Below, piece after piece: positions 1 to 7,221 of a stretch of DNA of 64,000 nt. The position numbers and the translations under genes are program-made. The notes beneath the pieces were generated by a model. It made no database searches. It was not told the DNA's origin and saw only the letters and a program-made list of their open reading frames with translations. Source of the DNA: Acinetobacter calcoaceticus DSM 30006 = CIP 81.8 (GTDB lineage Bacteria > Pseudomonadota > Gammaproteobacteria > Pseudomonadales > Moraxellaceae); assembly GCF_000368965.1 (NCBI RefSeq), contig NZ_KB849778.1, positions 124,001-188,000 of the forward strand. The letters are read 5' to 3'. Position 1 is the first letter of the stretch, and each line of letters opens with the position of its first letter.

Positions 1-1217
1 ACTTAGAGAGTTCTTTAAAGGACTGGATACAACAACATCCACAAAATTTTGAAGTTAAAAATTTAAAACTCATTTTTGATAATTTAAAAGGAATGCATGA
101 ACAGTTTGAACAACTGCAATATGCACAGCCCTTCCCTGAAAATAATACCCAGACAAGGCAAGAGCACTTAAATTTACTTGATGATGATATTCAAGGGTTT
201 TCAGATCTGATCTTGAAACTTCGGCAACAGCTTACCCCTCAATCTGCATTGTTCAGACATGCGGTACGAATTGCTGTCGTTTTCGCCGCGGGCTATGCCA
301 TTTCATTATTACCCTTTGCTCAGCATGGCTACTGGATTTTACTGACCAGTTTATTTGTTTGTCAGATTACCTATTTTGCGACTAAAAGCCGCCTTAAGCT
401 TCGAACAATTGGGACATTAATCGGTGTTTTATTAGGAATACCAATCTTATATTTTGTACCTAGTATTGAAGGCCAGCTCATCATTACGATTATTTGTGGA
501 GTATGCTTTTTTTACTTACGGCAAAAGAAATATGCTTTGGCTACGCTTATGGCTACCCTCATGGTGCTATTAATTTTTAATTTAAAGGGTGCAGGCTACA
601 GCATTATTTTACCTCGCCTTATAGATACGCTATTAGGCTGTTTTATTGCATGGCTCGCTGTAAGTTTTATATGGCCTGATTGGAATTTTCGCAATATTCC
701 TAACAATATTAAGAAAAGTAGCAAAGCGACGCTCGACTATTTCAATGTGATTGTGGAGCAATACCAATATGGCAAAAATCAAGACATAGAGTACCGTCGA
801 ATTCGTCGTGCGGCCCATAATGCTCAAATTGAGCTATCAAACATGATCTCAAGCTTAAGTGCCGAGCCCAATCCTAATCCAGAACTCATTCATTATGCTT
901 TCCGTTATTTGGTTTATAGCCACAGTCAACTCAGCTATGTGGCAGCGTTAGGCAGTCAACGACAAAAAATTGATGAAGAACAAGTTTTACAATTATTACT
1001 GCGTTGCCAGCAAATTCTTAGTCAAAGCGTACTTGAGCAGTCACTACCCGACAACACATATATTGAGCAAACATTGCAAGAAATTCGAGGCCTAACCACT
1101 CATGAACAACTTTCCGAGAAATATACATTAGTCTTGAAACAAATCAGTTTATTATTAGAAACATTACCAGAATTGCTGATGCTTAAAGACAAACTTTTAG
1201 AGCAAGAAATTAAATAG
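1..1217 (+). CDS. yccS: YccS-family inner-membrane protein (FUSC), C-terminal part
   Basis: The reading frame is open from the left edge (first full codon at base 3), so only the C-terminal ~404 residues of a protein normally near 700 residues are present. An ATG at 93 lies inside the frame and is not the start. The visible part has a cytoplasmic stretch, then a cluster of 5-6 hydrophobic helices beginning near LFRHAVRI, with the family signature GYWILLTSLFVCQ and FIWPDWNFRN, followed by a soluble helical tail. I recognise close similarity to E. coli YccS (FUSC/YccS-YhfK family). Members are inner-membrane proteins related to the aromatic acid efflux family; the substrate is unknown. It is followed after 25 bp by a small secreted protein gene on the same strand, which may be co-transcribed. 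Confidence 0.85.
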   Translation, partial: LESSLKDWIQQHPQNFEVKNLKLIFDNLKGMHEQFEQLQYAQPFPENNTQTRQEHLNLLDDDIQGFSDLILKLRQQLTPQSALFRHAVRIAVVFAAGYAISLLPFAQHGYWILLTSLFVCQITYFATKSRLKLRTIGTLIGVLLGIPILYFVPSIEGQLIITIICGVCFFYLRQKKYALATLMATLMVLLIFNLKGAGYSIILPRLIDTLLGCFIAWLAVSFIWPDWNFRNIPNNIKKSSKATLDYFNVIVEQYQYGKNQDIEYRRIRRAAHNAQIELSNMISSLSAEPNPNPELIHYAFRYLVYSHSQLSYVAALGSQRQKIDEEQVLQLLLRCQQILSQSVLEQSLPDNTYIEQTLQEIRGLTTHEQLSEKYTLVLKQISLLLETLPELLMLKDKLLEQEIK

Positions 1218-1242
1218 CTATAACACTTTATTGAGGATAAAA

Positions 1243-1779
1243 ATGTACTTTCCAAAGATATATAAATTTCTTTGTGCCACTTTTTTATTGCTGAGTAGCA
1301 CATCATATGCATTTGAAATAAATGATTTAAAAAAGATTATAGAATGTCAATCAGATCAAGAAACTTATACCAATTTTGCTTCTGAATATGATGAAAATTT
1401 ATCAGCACTTGGTTTTAAAAAAGTTGATGATCCTGAGCAACCGTTCATCTATTTATATAAAGCAGCTCAGCCCATTCAATTATTTGGTATTAAAACTCAT
1501 GAAATTGCTTTGGCGGGTCAAGGCATAGTAGCCGTTTTCCGAAATGCAAATGTTAATCAACTTTCGAAAAAATTTGATATACCTCAACATCCTGACTTTA
1601 AAACGTTACCTTTTTTTAGAGGTGTTCGCACCGTCAAGACAGAACCAGCAACAGCAGATTCTTTTACTGTTTATCATAATCTCAACTTATCAGAAATGAC
1701 CGGAAAAAGTCCGATGACATTACTAGGTTGTACCTATGAAACAGACCGCGAAGAAATGGAAAAAATGTTAAAAGAATAG
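1243..1779 (+). CDS. small secreted protein of unknown function
   Basis: A 178-residue protein I do not recognise. The ATG at 1243 is chosen because GAGG lies 6 nt upstream; an in-frame TTG at 1231 would place that ribosome-binding site inside the gene. Residues 1-23 look like a Sec signal peptide (basic start, hydrophobic core, SYA before the probable cleavage site). The mature part is about 155 residues, soluble, with two cysteines (about 35 and 163) that could form a disulfide in the periplasm. It sits 25 bp after yccS and ends at a strong bidirectional terminator, so it is likely the last gene of that transcript. No catalytic motif is visible. Confidence 0.7.
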   Translation: MYFPKIYKFLCATFLLLSSTSYAFEINDLKKIIECQSDQETYTNFASEYDENLSALGFKKVDDPEQPFIYLYKAAQPIQLFGIKTHEIALAGQGIVAVFRNANVNQLSKKFDIPQHPDFKTLPFFRGVRTVKTEPATADSFTVYHNLNLSEMTGKSPMTLLGCTYETDREEMEKMLKE

Positions 1780-1781
1780 TT

Positions 1782-1820
1782 AAAAAAAAATACCGGAATA
1801 TAAATTCCGGTATTTTTTTT
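1782..1820. terminator. bidirectional intrinsic terminator
   Basis: A 9-bp perfect stem (1791-1799 with 1804-1812, loop ATAA) is flanked by A9 on the left and T8 on the right. It can stop the yccS transcript on the plus strand and the craA transcript on the minus strand; the craA stop codon overlaps its right edge. Confidence 0.9.
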
Positions 1821-3048
1821 AATCATTTCCTTGGAGCTTTCTTTCTTGCATTTCCTGTTTTAAAGCATTTCGTGGTTGGCTAAACCAGAGCGCAATAAAT
1901 GTAAAAGCAGATAATGCAAAGGCCCACAAATGAAATTGAGTATAGAGATAACGTACCAGCTCGATCATGGCAAAGAAACTCATCATAAGCAGCATCGAAA
2001 CTGCTGCCGCAACAGTTCCTTTTGATACTTCAGATGACATCAGTGCAAAGCGGTACAAAACTGAGAAACTAATTCCTTCACCAAAGCAAATTAATGTCAT
2101 GCCTGTGAGTAAACAAGGAATTAAATAGGTTTGCCACACTACACCTAATATTAAAATGAGTGTGCCAATCAGCATGATAGGTAAACCGATCATGACCGTT
2201 TTACCTAAAGACAGGCGATCAATAATTTTAATTAAAACAATATTCCCGATAATTAGACCTAGAAATACCGGAAATTGAGCTAAACCATATTGCACACTGG
2301 TGAGCTTCAACTCATCTACCAAAATAATTGGAGATAAGGCAATCCAAAGCATTAAAGGCATACCCACCAAAGGCAAAGCAAGGCTTAAACCTAAAAAGCG
2401 ATGATTACTAAATACCTTTTTAAAATCATCGAAAAGATAGCTAAAAGGTTGCTTGGTAACACTGACCTGCTGATTTGGCATTTGTTTTTTTAAACCCACC
2501 CAACTGAGTAATGCCAATACAGCGATGGCTACAAAGCCCCAGTGCCAAGACACATAATCAATTAAGAAAGCACCGAGTACAGGTCCCAACAAAGGTGCAA
2601 GCAATGAAATATTTGCCATGAGTGCCATGACTTTAATTGCATCACGTTCAGCAAAACTCTCTTGAATAGCAGCATAGCCTACTGCTGAAATTACACTTAA
2701 ACCAATACCTTGTAAAAAGCGTAATGTCAGAAAGTGTTCCATTTGTCGGGTTAATAAAATTAAAAAACAACATAAGGCGAAAAATAAGACACCAGCCAAA
2801 AGTACTTTTTTACGCCCAAGACGATCTGACAAAGGCCCAAGTAACCATGCAACCGAGGCGCCGCCTAATAGGTAAAATGACATTGAAGACGGTGCCCAAG
2901 TTGCGCTTACACCAAAATCTTCAGTGATTGCCAACATTGCAGGCTGAATCAGGTCATTACCAATATAAACCGCAAATTCAAATAGCACTAAGGCCAAAGG
3001 AAACATCAACGTTGTACGGTTCAACGTTGTCGTTTGAATATTTTTCAT
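1819..3048 (-). CDS. craA: MFS drug exporter CraA (MdfA-like)
   Basis: A 409-residue, 12-helix major facilitator of the DHA1 family. I recognise it as CraA, the intrinsic chloramphenicol exporter of Acinetobacter and a homologue of E. coli MdfA; it drives drug/H+ antiport across the inner membrane. Helix 1 holds the acidic residues matching MdfA Glu26 and Asp34 (here Glu24 in LFEF and Asp32 in GND). The loop 2-3 signature GPLSDRLGRKK and the antiporter motif C region in helix 5 (APLLGPVLGAFLID) are present. Compared with the A. baumannii protein as I remember it there are scattered substitutions, which points to a sister species or a divergent strain. It is monocistronic. Confidence 0.88.
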   Translation of the reverse strand: MKNIQTTTLNRTTLMFPLALVLFEFAVYIGNDLIQPAMLAITEDFGVSATWAPSSMSFYLLGGASVAWLLGPLSDRLGRKKVLLAGVLFFALCCFLILLTRQMEHFLTLRFLQGIGLSVISAVGYAAIQESFAERDAIKVMALMANISLLAPLLGPVLGAFLIDYVSWHWGFVAIAVLALLSWVGLKKQMPNQQVSVTKQPFSYLFDDFKKVFSNHRFLGLSLALPLVGMPLMLWIALSPIILVDELKLTSVQYGLAQFPVFLGLIIGNIVLIKIIDRLSLGKTVMIGLPIMLIGTLILILGVVWQTYLIPCLLTGMTLICFGEGISFSVLYRFALMSSEVSKGTVAAAVSMLLMMSFFAMIELVRYLYTQFHLWAFALSAFTFIALWFSQPRNALKQEMQERKLQGND

Positions 3049-3412
3049 GAGTTGTACACTTCAAAATAGCGGCCATATGTCTCTACAACTACATATAAAA
3101 TAGGATGTAGTCATGATGATGACAGTATGGTCAATCAATCTTTAATTAAGTTTTTATATGCCGTGAGAGTGCATGTTTAGAATGTGAAACACCGTATTCA
3201 CAGGGTGTCTAAGAATAGAAAAATTATATGGCGTAAGATTTGATAATTTTTACCAGTTGGCATAATTACCGAGCGCAACAATAGCATTTTTTGAATTGCT
3301 CAGCAATCGGACAATTATAAGAAGTTTAAATCTTATTTTTTTTACCCACAGCCATACTTTTTTTATTGTGAATAACCTTAAAGTTATCCACATCTATAAT
3401 AAAAATTAATCA
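3049..3412. other. 364-bp intergenic region with no gene seen
   Basis: This holds the upstream region of craA (minus strand) and the downstream side of the lipoprotein gene. A short inverted repeat CTACAT/ATGTAG (3089-3094 and 3105-3110) lies about 40-60 bp upstream of the craA start and might be an operator; I find no convincing promoter hexamers. An AT-only hairpin (3317-3322 with 3331-3336) precedes T8 on the plus strand. The right part carries the DnaA-box-like sites listed separately. No open frame with a ribosome-binding site is visible. Confidence 0.5.
3342..3392. promoter_or_regulatory. cluster of DnaA-box-like 9-mers
   Basis: Two perfect matches to TTATNCACA lie in inverted orientation: TTATTCACA on the minus strand (3367-3375) and TTATCCACA on the plus strand (3384-3392), 8 bp apart. 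A third, TTACCCACA (3342-3350), has one mismatch. The inverted pair could instead be a hairpin GTGGATAAC/GTTATTCAC just after the lipoprotein stop codon, but no T-run follows it on the minus strand. DnaA binding is an inference from the motif only. Confidence 0.4.
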
Positions 3413-3778
3413 TTAAGGACAAGGATTAACTTGGAAATCTGGGGTTTCCTGCCCTTTCGTACATTGATAACTTTGCTTTTTATTCACAATTTTCCAGACT
3501 TGCTCGTCTCGCTTTAATAAATATTCTGTACGAACTTTTGTTATCGCATCTTCGCTAGGATCTGTCTGTAAAATAGTGACTTGAGCATTAGAGGGATCAT
3601 CGGCAGCATTCATTTGCTGTGAAATGTCCAAATTACTTGCATCATTTAGAAGATCTGGTTGATCAAGTAATACTGCTTGAATCGGGCTATCAGCAAGTTG
3701 AGCAGAAGAATTTTTAGCTGGAGCACAAGCTGTTAGCACTGCTAAGCTACAAACAATCAGCAAACTCATTTTTTTCAT
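3413..3778 (-). CDS. small lipoprotein, paralogue of the one at 4980
   Basis: A 121-residue predicted lipoprotein of unknown function. Start ATG 3778 is chosen because AAGAGA lies just upstream and the signal peptide (MKK, hydrophobic core) begins there; an earlier in-frame start at 3802 adds 8 charged residues. Lipobox LTAC puts the lipid-anchored Cys near residue 18. The C-terminal half (VTILQT, RTEY, KQSYQC and a last Cys near the end) matches the lipoprotein encoded at 4980-5348, so the two are paralogues that flank mdaB-ygiN. The conserved cysteine pair at the C-terminus suggests a disulfide. It is transcribed divergently from mdaB. Confidence 0.75.
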   Translation of the reverse strand: MKKMSLLIVCSLAVLTACAPAKNSSAQLADSPIQAVLLDQPDLLNDASNLDISQQMNAADDPSNAQVTILQTDPSEDAITKVRTEYLLKRDEQVWKIVNKKQSYQCTKGQETPDFQVNPCP

Positions 3779-3916
3779 ATGTAATCTCTTAGCTCTACTC
3801 AAACTTAATGCTAAAGCTCACCAACAAGTTTTTCCGTAGCACTTTGTAAAATAAGATTAAAGTTATTGATATTATTCATCTAAATTTATTTCACAATTCG
3901 AATTCCTATTTAATTG

Positions 3917-3931
3917 TTGATTTTTAATCAA
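3917..3931. promoter_or_regulatory. inverted repeat upstream of mdaB
   Basis: TTGATT-TTT-AATCAA, a perfect 6-bp inverted repeat, lies in the 241-bp gap between the divergent lipoprotein gene and mdaB, about 90 bp before mdaB. It could be an operator, but I cannot name a regulator and the region is AT-rich enough for such repeats to arise by chance. Confidence 0.25.
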
Positions 3932-4019
3932 GAATATTTTTCCAATTCATGCATTTTTCTATAAAAGTAAATTCCGTAGAGTAGATTTCAAATTTAGGAA
4001 TTTAATTAGAGTAACTCCC

Positions 4020-4607
4020 ATGAGTAAGATTTTAGTCATTAACGGCGCCAAACAATTTGCACATTCAAATGGTGAATTAAATGACACATTAACCACACTG
4101 GCAAGCTCACACCTCACTGAACTCGGACATGAAGTTCAAGTGACCCGTGCCGATAGCAACTACGATGCAGAAAATGAAGTTGAAAAATTCTTATGGGCTG
4201 ACGTTGTGATCTATCAAATGCCAGGTTGGTGGATGGGTGCGCCTTGGACTGTAAAAAAATATATTGATGACGTATTTACTGTGGGTCACGGCTCACTCTA
4301 TGCAAACGATGGCCGTAGCCGCTCTGATGCCGCAAAAAAATACGGTTCAGGCGGTTTAATTCATGACAAAAAATATATGTTGTCATTAACATGGAATGCC
4401 CCGATGGAAGCATTTGATGATGCAGATCAGTTTTTCCATGGAGTAGGTGTTGATGGTGTTTATTTACCCTTTCATAAAGCGAATCAGTTCTTAGGCATGA
4501 GCACACTTCCTACTTTTATTGTCAATGATGTGATTAAAATGCCTGACGTTGATAGTTATGTTGAAGAATATAAAACCCACTTGAATAGTGTATTTGCAGC
4601 AGCCTAA
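4020..4607 (+). CDS. mdaB: NAD(P)H quinone oxidoreductase MdaB
   Basis: A 195-residue flavodoxin-fold enzyme I recognise as MdaB. It uses FAD and NADPH to reduce quinones by two electrons, in the cytoplasm, protecting against quinone redox cycling. Family signatures are ILVINGAKQFAHS at the N-terminus, FLWADVVIYQMPGWWMG and APWTVKKYIDDVF in the middle, and FFHGVGVDGVYLPFHKANQF near residues 140-160, all as in E. coli MdaB, whose length (193) is nearly the same. ygiN follows 13 bp downstream, the same partner as in E. coli. Confidence 0.95.
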   Translation: MSKILVINGAKQFAHSNGELNDTLTTLASSHLTELGHEVQVTRADSNYDAENEVEKFLWADVVIYQMPGWWMGAPWTVKKYIDDVFTVGHGSLYANDGRSRSDAAKKYGSGGLIHDKKYMLSLTWNAPMEAFDDADQFFHGVGVDGVYLPFHKANQFLGMSTLPTFIVNDVIKMPDVDSYVEEYKTHLNSVFAAA

Positions 4608-4620
4608 TAAGGAAAAATCC

Positions 4621-4935
4621 ATGCTTACTATTATTGCGGAAATTCATACTAAATCGGGTGGACAACATCGCCAAAATGTATTGGATGCATTTCAAAAAAT
4701 CATTCCAACTGTTTTAGCAGAAGATGGTTGCCATGGCTACGAGCCTTTGATTGATCACATATCAAATGCCAGTTTTCAAACCAAAGAACCTGACACGATT
4801 GTGATGTTAGAAAAATGGGAAAGTGTTAGCCATCTTGAAGCACATCTGGCTACACCTCATATGCAAGCCCATCATGCAGCAGTTAAAGATGATGTAATTG
4901 ATGTGAAAATTAAAATTTTAGAAAGTGGCGTATAA
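4621..4935 (+). CDS. ygiN: putative quinol monooxygenase YgiN
   Basis: A 104-residue protein with the antibiotic biosynthesis monooxygenase (ABM) fold, a small alpha/beta barrel that dimerises. Start ATG 4621 follows AAGGA; a further upstream in-frame start at 4588 would overlap the end of mdaB. Length equals E. coli YgiN, which acts on menadiol and is thought to form a quinone cycle with MdaB. Conservation of the mdaB-ygiN pair supports the call. The transcript ends at the hairpin at 4946-4977. Confidence 0.88.
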   Translation: MLTIIAEIHTKSGGQHRQNVLDAFQKIIPTVLAEDGCHGYEPLIDHISNASFQTKEPDTIVMLEKWESVSHLEAHLATPHMQAHHAAVKDDVIDVKIKILESGV

Positions 4936-4945
4936 TTTAACCCAT

Positions 4946-4977
4946 AAAAAAAGACGATATATTTATCGTCTTTTTTT
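4946..4977. terminator. bidirectional intrinsic terminator
   Basis: A 14-bp perfect stem (4946-4959 with 4964-4977, loop TATT) starts with A7 and ends with T7. It ends mdaB-ygiN on the plus strand and the lipoprotein gene on the minus strand, whose stop codon is 3 bp away. Confidence 0.93.
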
Positions 4978-4979
4978 GC

Positions 4980-5348
4980 TTAAGAACAAAGTTGCGTTTG
5001 GAAACCTCTAGAGCCTTTACCTCTCGCACATTGATAGCTCTTTTGCTTATTTTGCAATTGCCACTTTTCATCAACCAATTTAAATGCATACTCTGTTCGA
5101 ATTGCAGAAACAGAGTCGTCCATTAAACCTGTTTGAATGACAGTAATACGAGAAACAGTTGGTGATTCCACACGGTTAAACACTTGCTGAACTGAGGTAT
5201 TGTTGTGCTCTTTTACAATCTCAGGTTGAGATTTAAGTACTTGTTGCATTGGGGTTTCTGAACCTACAAAAGGTATGAATTTACTGGTTGTCGCACACCC
5301 AGTGAAAAGTCCAGCACAGAGAGCTGAAATTAAAAATAAACGTTGCAT
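4980..5348 (-). CDS. small lipoprotein, paralogue of the one at 3413
   Basis: A 122-residue predicted lipoprotein of unknown function. ATG 5348 is preferred over TTG 5360 because GGTGAT lies just upstream. Signal peptide residues 1-17 end in lipobox FTGC. The C-terminal half shares ITVIQT, IRTEY, KQKSYQC and a final Cys with the lipoprotein at 3413-3778; N-terminal halves are less alike. The protein is mostly polar after the anchor, consistent with a periplasmic face outer-membrane lipoprotein. It lies between two hairpins and appears to be a single-gene transcript; I see no clear promoter. Confidence 0.75.
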   Translation of the reverse strand: MQRLFLISALCAGLFTGCATTSKFIPFVGSETPMQQVLKSQPEIVKEHNNTSVQQVFNRVESPTVSRITVIQTGLMDDSVSAIRTEYAFKLVDEKWQLQNKQKSYQCARGKGSRGFQTQLCS

Positions 5349-5360
5349 TTTTATCACCAA

Positions 5361-5396
5361 AAAACAAAAGGCATAGCTTTATGATGCTATGCCTTT
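5361..5396 (-). terminator. intrinsic terminator of the FAD-oxidase gene
   Basis: An 11-bp stem (5367-5377 with 5386-5396, 8-nt loop) is followed on the minus strand by TTTTGTTTT. It lies 47 bp beyond the stop of the gene at 5444 and overlaps the leader of the lipoprotein gene. Confidence 0.75.
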
Positions 5397-5443
5397 GTCG
5401 GTTACTCTGTAGAAACTATGTAGTTCTAAAGATGCCTACTTTT

Positions 5444-6853
5444 TTACAGATCAAATAATTTACCCGGATTCATTAAACCATTCGGGTCAAATACTTTCTT
5501 CAACGCTTTCATATATTCAATTTCTTCAGGCGAACGTGAATATTCCAAATACGGTTTTTTCGTCATACCTACGCCATGCTCGGCAGAGATTGAACCATCG
5601 TATTTTTTAACAGTATCAAATACATATTTATTCACAACCTGACATTTCGCAAAGAACTCATCTTTGGTTAAGTTTTCAGGTTTTAAAATATTTAAGTGCA
5701 AGTTACCGTCACCAATATGACCGAACCAGCAAATTTCAAAATCAGGATAGTTCTCTTGAACAATTGCATCAATTTCACGAATAAATGCAGGTACGTGAGT
5801 AATTAATACTGAAATATCATTTTTATATGGAGTGAACGGCGCGATTGATTCAGAAATATCTTCGCGTAAACGCCACAAGCTTTCTACTTGGTCTAGGCTC
5901 TGGCTCATTACACCATCAAGTACCCAACCCTGCTCCATACAATGCTCGAAAATTTCCATCGCTTTATCGAGAATCGGCTCATATGGTGCTTCAAACTCAA
6001 GTAATACATAGAACGGACATTGAGTTTCAAATGGGCGTTGTACATGTCCATGATCTAAAACTTTTTGCATTGCAAGTTCACCAAAGAACTCAAATGCAGT
6101 TAAGTCGATATCTTTTTGGAAAGCATGTAATACAGGCATTACTGCATCAAAATCAGGAACACCTAAAACTAAAACTTGTAGGTTTTGCGGTTGACGCTCA
6201 AGTTTAATTTCCGCTTCAGTTACTAAACCTAATGTACCTTCACCACCAATAAATAAATGCTGTAATGCATAACCAGTTGCATTTTTAACCATGCCTTTGT
6301 TTAAACGTAAAATATCACCTTTACCAGTGACAACGGTTAAACCAAGTACCCAGTTACGGGTCATGCCATATTTAATGACTTTGATACCACCGGCATTGGT
6401 TCCGATATTACCGCCAATCTGGCTAGAACCCGCTGACGCGAAGTCAACAGGATAATACATACCTTGTTCTTCAGCATAATTCTGCAATTGTTCAGTCACA
6501 ACACCAGCTTGCACTCGCACCATGCGATCTGCTGGGAAGAACTCAAGAATCTGGTTCATCTTGTCCATGCTAATGACAATTTCACCATTCGTTGCAACAG
6601 CACCAGCAGAGAGACCCGTACGGCCGCCTGAAGGGGTAATTGCGATATTAAACTGGTTCGCAAGCTTCACAACAGCTTGAACTTGCTCAGTGGTCGATGG
6701 AAAAACGATGACCGATGGGTTCGGATTAAAATGCTTAGTATGATCTTTACCCCAGTTTTCGAGACTATCAGCATCAGTTTTAATACGGTTTTCACCGACG
6801 ATTGCCGTTAATTGGGTAAGTAACTCAGGTGTTAAAGCGACTGGAGCATTCAT
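5444..6853 (-). CDS. FAD-linked oxidoreductase, probable D-2-hydroxyglutarate dehydrogenase
   Basis: A 469-residue flavoenzyme of the vanillyl-alcohol oxidase/GlcD family. FAD-binding domain comes first (PSGGRTGLSAGA near residue 80, GGNIGTNAGG near 150, GGEGTLGLVTEA near 210), then a C-terminal FAD-oxidase domain with the metal-binding HIGDGNLHLN and EHGVGMTKK motifs. ATG 6853 is chosen over an in-frame TTG at 6871. Family members oxidise D-lactate, glycolate or D-2-hydroxyglutarate. It is divergent from serA; SerA makes D-2-hydroxyglutarate as a side product that drives serine synthesis, and in Pseudomonas the dehydrogenase that recycles it is coded beside serA. That context makes D-2-hydroxyglutarate the best guess; D-lactate is the alternative. 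Confidence 0.78.
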   Translation of the reverse strand: MNAPVALTPELLTQLTAIVGENRIKTDADSLENWGKDHTKHFNPNPSVIVFPSTTEQVQAVVKLANQFNIAITPSGGRTGLSAGAVATNGEIVISMDKMNQILEFFPADRMVRVQAGVVTEQLQNYAEEQGMYYPVDFASAGSSQIGGNIGTNAGGIKVIKYGMTRNWVLGLTVVTGKGDILRLNKGMVKNATGYALQHLFIGGEGTLGLVTEAEIKLERQPQNLQVLVLGVPDFDAVMPVLHAFQKDIDLTAFEFFGELAMQKVLDHGHVQRPFETQCPFYVLLEFEAPYEPILDKAMEIFEHCMEQGWVLDGVMSQSLDQVESLWRLREDISESIAPFTPYKNDISVLITHVPAFIREIDAIVQENYPDFEICWFGHIGDGNLHLNILKPENLTKDEFFAKCQVVNKYVFDTVKKYDGSISAEHGVGMTKKPYLEYSRSPEEIEYMKALKKVFDPNGLMNPGKLFDL

Positions 6854-7221
6854 CGTTTGCAGACCTAGCAAAAAGTAAACTATGGTGGGACTATGGCGTA
6901 ATATTTCTCAGAGTTTTCACCTGAGCAAAGCCATAAGCTATATTCTACATGTAACCGCACAAGCGATAAAGTTCAGAATAGAGATACTGTCACTACAAAA
7001 CATGTTTAACCTTCATAAATGACTTTTTATGAACCTTCAAAGCATAAATATTTTTTAAGTTAAAATGACAACCACATTTTGAAACTATCAACAAGCCATA
7101 AATAGAAGTGATTAGATATAGATAAAATTGCCATAAGACGATGGCGCAAACGAAATATCTATAGCACCGCCCATTATGTTATTATACCGCCACCAAATTT
7201 GGCCTTTGTAGCGGAGCCGTA
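6854..7221. promoter_or_regulatory. 368-bp divergent control region with an extended -10 for serA
   Basis: The best plus-strand promoter element is TGT-TATTAT (7177-7185), an extended -10 about 36 bp upstream of serA; no good -35 accompanies it. The serA ribosome-binding site GGAG is at 7213-7216, 5 nt before ATG 7222. I could not identify the minus-strand promoter. The length leaves room for regulator sites, but no clear inverted repeat stands out. Confidence 0.45.
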
